A DNA stretch of 33,581 bases from Nanobdellota archaeon. GTDB taxonomy: Archaea; Nanobdellota; Nanobdellia; Woesearchaeales; WJKV01. The stretch lies in assembly GCA_023133595.1 (NCBI GenBank), contig JAGLWF010000013.1, positions 1-33,581 of the forward strand. The letters run 5' to 3'. Each line of letters starts with the position of its first letter. Within the stretch, counting starts at the first letter, position 1. Positions 31,236 to 33,581 of the stretch are shown piece after piece. The position numbers and the translations under genes were made by a program. The notes below the pieces were generated by a model that saw only the letters and a list, made by a program, of their open reading frames with translations, was not told the DNA's origin and did no database searches.

Positions 31236-32164
31236 TCCAATGACATTCTAGTCTCGCATAAATTCAATACTCTAAGATGTATGTTTGCTAATCTGGAAAG
31301 AAATATATTATCAGAATAATGTTTTTTTGAAAATATATTCACCTTTCCCCAGAAGTCTCTTCTGTTATATAATATCTTGATTAATATATTTTTATCAAAC
31401 TTATAAAAAATCTCATAAAACATACGTAAAGTCGAATTTGTCAATTCTAACAATTTCAAAGACTCTTTATGCAATTTCCATTTGTTTGATATTGCTTCCT
31501 TTGTGCTGAACATAAAAACATCACTGATTTCTTCTAATTCCTGGACAAGGTAGTAATAAAGAGATGTTTTTCTGAAATCCAAATGCCCTTTTCTGTTCAA
31601 TAAACGGACACTATAATTGACAAATTTATCAATAGAATCGTGCTTATTGATTAATATAGAATAATCTTTTTCGCCTCTGGATAGCAATTCGTGAGCCTCC
31701 TCGCCCATTGAAAGAAGCAGGAGAAATATACGTCTCAATATATTTTCAAACTCTTCTGGAGAAACTTCTGAGATCTGTTTGATTTTAACAAAGTTCTTTC
31801 CTTGATCAATAACTTCAACACCCACAAGATTATTGACAATTTCTTGAACATATCTGGAAGTATTTTGGATTTTTCCAGATTTCATATTTTTGACTGTTGT
31901 ATTCTTAAAGCTAATTTCAATCTCCCCACTGCCTTTCTTATACGCGCTTAGGATGTATCTATGAACCAAAGCTGCTGGCAGATCTGTAAGGTCTATCTTG
32001 GATTTTTGGATGTTAAACACCTTCTCAGAGCGCAGAATCAGGTCTCCAGCTCGTTCTTCAACCTCTACTTCATGACCTGCTTTTAGTTTGAACTTATTGA
32101 TCCAAGAGCTTGGAAGGGATACTGTGAGTGTTGTAGATCCTTGTTTTACTAGTTTTCTTTTCAT
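31232..32164 (-). CDS. AbrB/SpoVT N-domain plus PhoU-like protein
   Basis: A 310-residue protein. The first 50 residues form a swapped-hairpin AbrB DNA-binding domain (KLVKQGSTTLTVSLPSSWI...VEVEERAGDLILRSE). The remaining helices resemble PhoU (MGEEAHELLSRGEKDYS, VNYSVRLLNRKG, LVQELEEISDVF). This architecture is typical of archaeal phosphate-uptake regulators. No Pst transporter is nearby, so the target is open. Its promoter has a textbook BRE-TATA (CCGAAAGATTTATATA) and a GGGG ribosome site. The downstream membrane protein gene overlaps by 4 bases. Confidence 0.86.
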   Translation of the reverse strand: MKRKLVKQGSTTLTVSLPSSWINKFKLKAGHEVEVEERAGDLILRSEKVFNIQKSKIDLTDLPAALVHRYILSAYKKGSGEIEISFKNTTVKNMKSGKIQNTSRYVQEIVNNLVGVEVIDQGKNFVKIKQISEVSPEEFENILRRIFLLLLSMGEEAHELLSRGEKDYSILINKHDSIDKFVNYSVRLLNRKGHLDFRKTSLYYYLVQELEEISDVFMFSTKEAISNKWKLHKESLKLLELTNSTLRMFYEIFYKFDKNILIKILYNRRDFWGKVNIFSKKHYSDNIFLSRLANIHLRVLNLCETRMSLE

Positions 32165-32185
32165 AATATATAGTAAGGGGAGAAA

Positions 32186-32202
32186 GTATATAAATCTTTC
32201 GG
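32186..32202 (-). promoter_or_regulatory. BRE-TATA promoter of the AbrB-PhoU operon
   Basis: On the minus strand CCGAAAGATTTATATAC lies 22-38 bases before the ATG at 32164, with AAGGGG near the start as ribosome site. Confidence 0.65.
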
Positions 32203-32291
32203 AAATATATACTAAAACCGTCCAGTATAGACTTCAGAACCAATATATATTCACCCAGATATCGCAGAAATTCTAATTTTTAGACATAGAA

Positions 32292-32315
32292 GGTTTCTTT
32301 CTTTTCAAGAAAACC
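32292..32315 (-). terminator. Possible hairpin after the first tandem paralogue
   Basis: GGTTTCTT and AAGAAAACC pair with one bulge (8-bp stem) about 40 bases past the stop of 32353-32793. No clear T-run follows, so the call is weak. Confidence 0.3.
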
Positions 32316-32352
32316 AGTCATTTTTCTATATAATATATAGTTTTCAAAGTAT

Positions 32353-32793
32353 TTAAACTATTTCTCTCATATCTGCAAGAGTTCTGCCTTTGTCCCCTTT
32401 ATAGAAAAGGGAATCCTTTGGAATTCTTGAAATTTCTGGATCTATCTTAAGATCTATGATTTTATCTGCAAGCCTATTAACAGTTTCAAAAGATTCTCTT
32501 TGCTCCATATAATCAGCAACAGCAACAATGTATTCTCTGACAACAGAAAATTTGTTGGCAGTACGATCTTCAAATTTTTCAAGACTTTCAATAGACTTTC
32601 TGAAGTCGGGGTAGCGTTGCGAAGACTCATCAAATTCAGGCAATGCTTCTGCATGATCGAGCATTTCTAGGAAAGGGATATTGTTACACAAATAATCTAC
32701 AATATAACCAAGATGATCCTGCAATTCTTTACTATCAAGTATAATATCTAACAAAAGCTTTTTCTCATTCTGTTCTGTATTAATATCTGCCAT
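32353..32793 (-). CDS. Tandem-family hypothetical protein, copy 1
   Basis: A 146-residue acidic helical protein of a family I do not recognise. Three copies lie head to tail here. Family features are DHLGYIVDYL near the N-terminus, IPFLEML.HA..LPEF, RYPD, a Leu/Glu-rich helix, and the conserved C-terminus IPKDS.FYKG..G.TLADMR.IV. No signal peptide, membrane helix or catalytic motif. The conserved tail suggests a binding or recognition end. Each copy has its own short promoter (minus-strand GTTTATATATCT at 32819-32830 here). Confidence 0.65.
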   Translation of the reverse strand: MADINTEQNEKKLLLDIILDSKELQDHLGYIVDYLCNNIPFLEMLDHAEALPEFDESSQRYPDFRKSIESLEKFEDRTANKFSVVREYIVAVADYMEQRESFETVNRLADKIIDLKIDPEISRIPKDSLFYKGDKGRTLADMREIV

Positions 32794-32847
32794 TTTCTAA
32801 ATACATTATAGATTTTGAGATATATAAACTTTTCGAAAAGAAATCTG

Positions 32848-33270
32848 CTAAACTATTATTCTCATATCAGCAAGGGTCGTACCCGGTTCTCCTTTATAGA
32901 ATTTAGAATCCTTTGGAATCTTTGCGCTTTCAGGTATGGGTGTAAGATCTATGATCTTGTCTGCAAGCGCATCAACAGGATCAAAAGGAGCTTTACTCAA
33001 ATAGGCCTCAAGAGCAATTAAATATTCTCTGATCACTAGTATTTCTGGATTTGTTAATCGTCTAATTGCAGCTATATGATCAGGATAACGCCGGAGTCCT
33101 CCACTAAATTCTGGCAAACCTTTTGCATGATTCAGCATCTCCATAAATGGCAGGTTACCATGTAAAAAATCTACAACATATCCTAAATGCTCCTTCATTG
33201 CTTCACCATGTAATCTAAGATAATCTACTAAAAACTTTCTGCCATTTTCTGCTGCTTTAGAATCTGTCAT
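32848..33270 (-). CDS. Tandem-family hypothetical protein, copy 2
   Basis: A 140-residue paralogue of copy 1, the most diverged of the three. It keeps EHLGYVVDFL, LPFMEMLNHAKGLPEF, RRYPD and the tail IPKDSKFYKGEPGTTLADMR. The central helix differs (HIAAIRRLTNPEILVIREYL), and the segment LTPIPESAKIPKDS matches copy 3 better than copy 1. The promoter box gtttaaatact on the minus strand lies about 20-30 bases before the start. Confidence 0.65.
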   Translation of the reverse strand: MTDSKAAENGRKFLVDYLRLHGEAMKEHLGYVVDFLHGNLPFMEMLNHAKGLPEFSGGLRRYPDHIAAIRRLTNPEILVIREYLIALEAYLSKAPFDPVDALADKIIDLTPIPESAKIPKDSKFYKGEPGTTLADMRIIV

Positions 33271-33300
33271 TTTCCATATATTATATAGATTTTGAAGTAT

Positions 33301-33581
33301 TTAAACTATTTCTCTCATATCTGCAAGAGTACAGCCTTTGTCCCCTTTATAGAAAAGGGAATCCTTTGGAATCCATGCGCTTTCTGGAATTGGTACCAGT
33401 CGTATGACTTTACTTGCAAGCCTGTTAACAGTTTCAAAAGATCCTCTTTTTTCTATATAATCAGCAATAGCAGTGATATATTCTCTGACAACAGAAAACT
33501 TGTTGGCAGTACGATCTTCAAATCTTTCAAGACGTTCAATAGACTTTCTGAAGTCGGGGTAGCGTTGCGAGGACCCATCAA
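33301..33581 (-). CDS. Tandem-family hypothetical protein, copy 3 (partial at window edge)
   Basis: An open frame of 93 codons with stop at 33301-33303 that runs off the right end, so the N-terminus is not in the window. It reads SSQRYPDFRKSIERLERF, DRTANKFSVVREYI, then VIRLVPIPESAWIPKDS and ends KGCTLADMREIV. Its first and last parts are almost identical to copy 1, while VPIPESA matches copy 2, so it looks mosaic. Confidence 0.8.
   Translation of the reverse strand, partial: DGSSQRYPDFRKSIERLERFEDRTANKFSVVREYITAIADYIEKRGSFETVNRLASKVIRLVPIPESAWIPKDSLFYKGDKGCTLADMREIV

Noticed and set aside
1-33581. CRISPR arrays, rRNA genes, transposases or integrase attachment sites.
   Set aside because: No regularly spaced repeats, rRNA signatures, transposase motifs or tRNA-3'-end duplications were seen.

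Overview
The window comes from an AT-rich archaeon, and gene content and small operons fit a DPANN-like lineage such as Woesearchaeota or Pacearchaeota. The archaeal assignment rests on a tRNA-Asn with a bulge-helix-bulge intron, an intein-bearing Hel308 helicase half, an AbrB-PhoU protein, a PEF-CTERM-like surface protein, and many TATA-box promoters placed 25-30 bases before start codons, giving leaderless or short-leader mRNAs. The exact lineage is inference.

Layout. 1-261: tRNA-Asn (intron in the D-loop) and tRNA-Ile. 385-3749: two exported proteins built of Ig/PKD/cadherin-like repeats. 3783-8154: an operon-like run of Hel308 (RecA2 to the C-terminus only, RecA1 absent, 515-residue intein), a CPBP-type membrane protease and an MnmC-like methyltransferase, then tRNA-Arg. 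8306-9498: a small membrane protein and an alpha/beta hydrolase. 9531-18568: three Ser/Thr protein kinases that all carry a long helical insertion in the N-lobe. The third has a transmembrane helix and a large C-terminal helical domain. Among them are a PIN-domain gene, an alkaline-phosphatase-superfamily enzyme and two small minus-strand genes. A nearly identical 54-bp promoter cassette precedes three of these genes.

18574-23542 (minus strand) is the most interesting part. A 63-residue Cys-free peptide ends in six W-x-D/N motifs. Next comes a radical SAM/SPASM protein with an N-terminal PqqD/RRE-like region, then two HExxH proteins. Upstream lie a helical protein of unknown role and an ELTH-motif protein. 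I read this as a candidate archaeal RiPP locus making a tryptophan-crosslinked peptide (3-residue cyclophane, 'triceptide' type). A near-identical palindrome lies upstream of both the precursor and the ELTH-protein gene, which suggests one regulon.

23763-32164: hypothetical genes, a decayed duplicate of part of the RiPP region (short secreted peptide, remnant of one HExxH gene, intact paralogue of the other) broken up by a methyltransferase, then a histidine phosphatase, a DUF4143 ATPase, a winged-helix protein with a truncated relative, and an AbrB-PhoU/membrane-protein operon. 32353-33581: three tandem paralogues of an unknown family, the last running off the window and looking like a mosaic of the other two. 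I saw no CRISPR array, rRNA or transposase. No stretch above about 300 bases lacks a gene; the longest gaps (22164-22408, 23543-23762, 29524-29805) hold promoters and operator-like sites.
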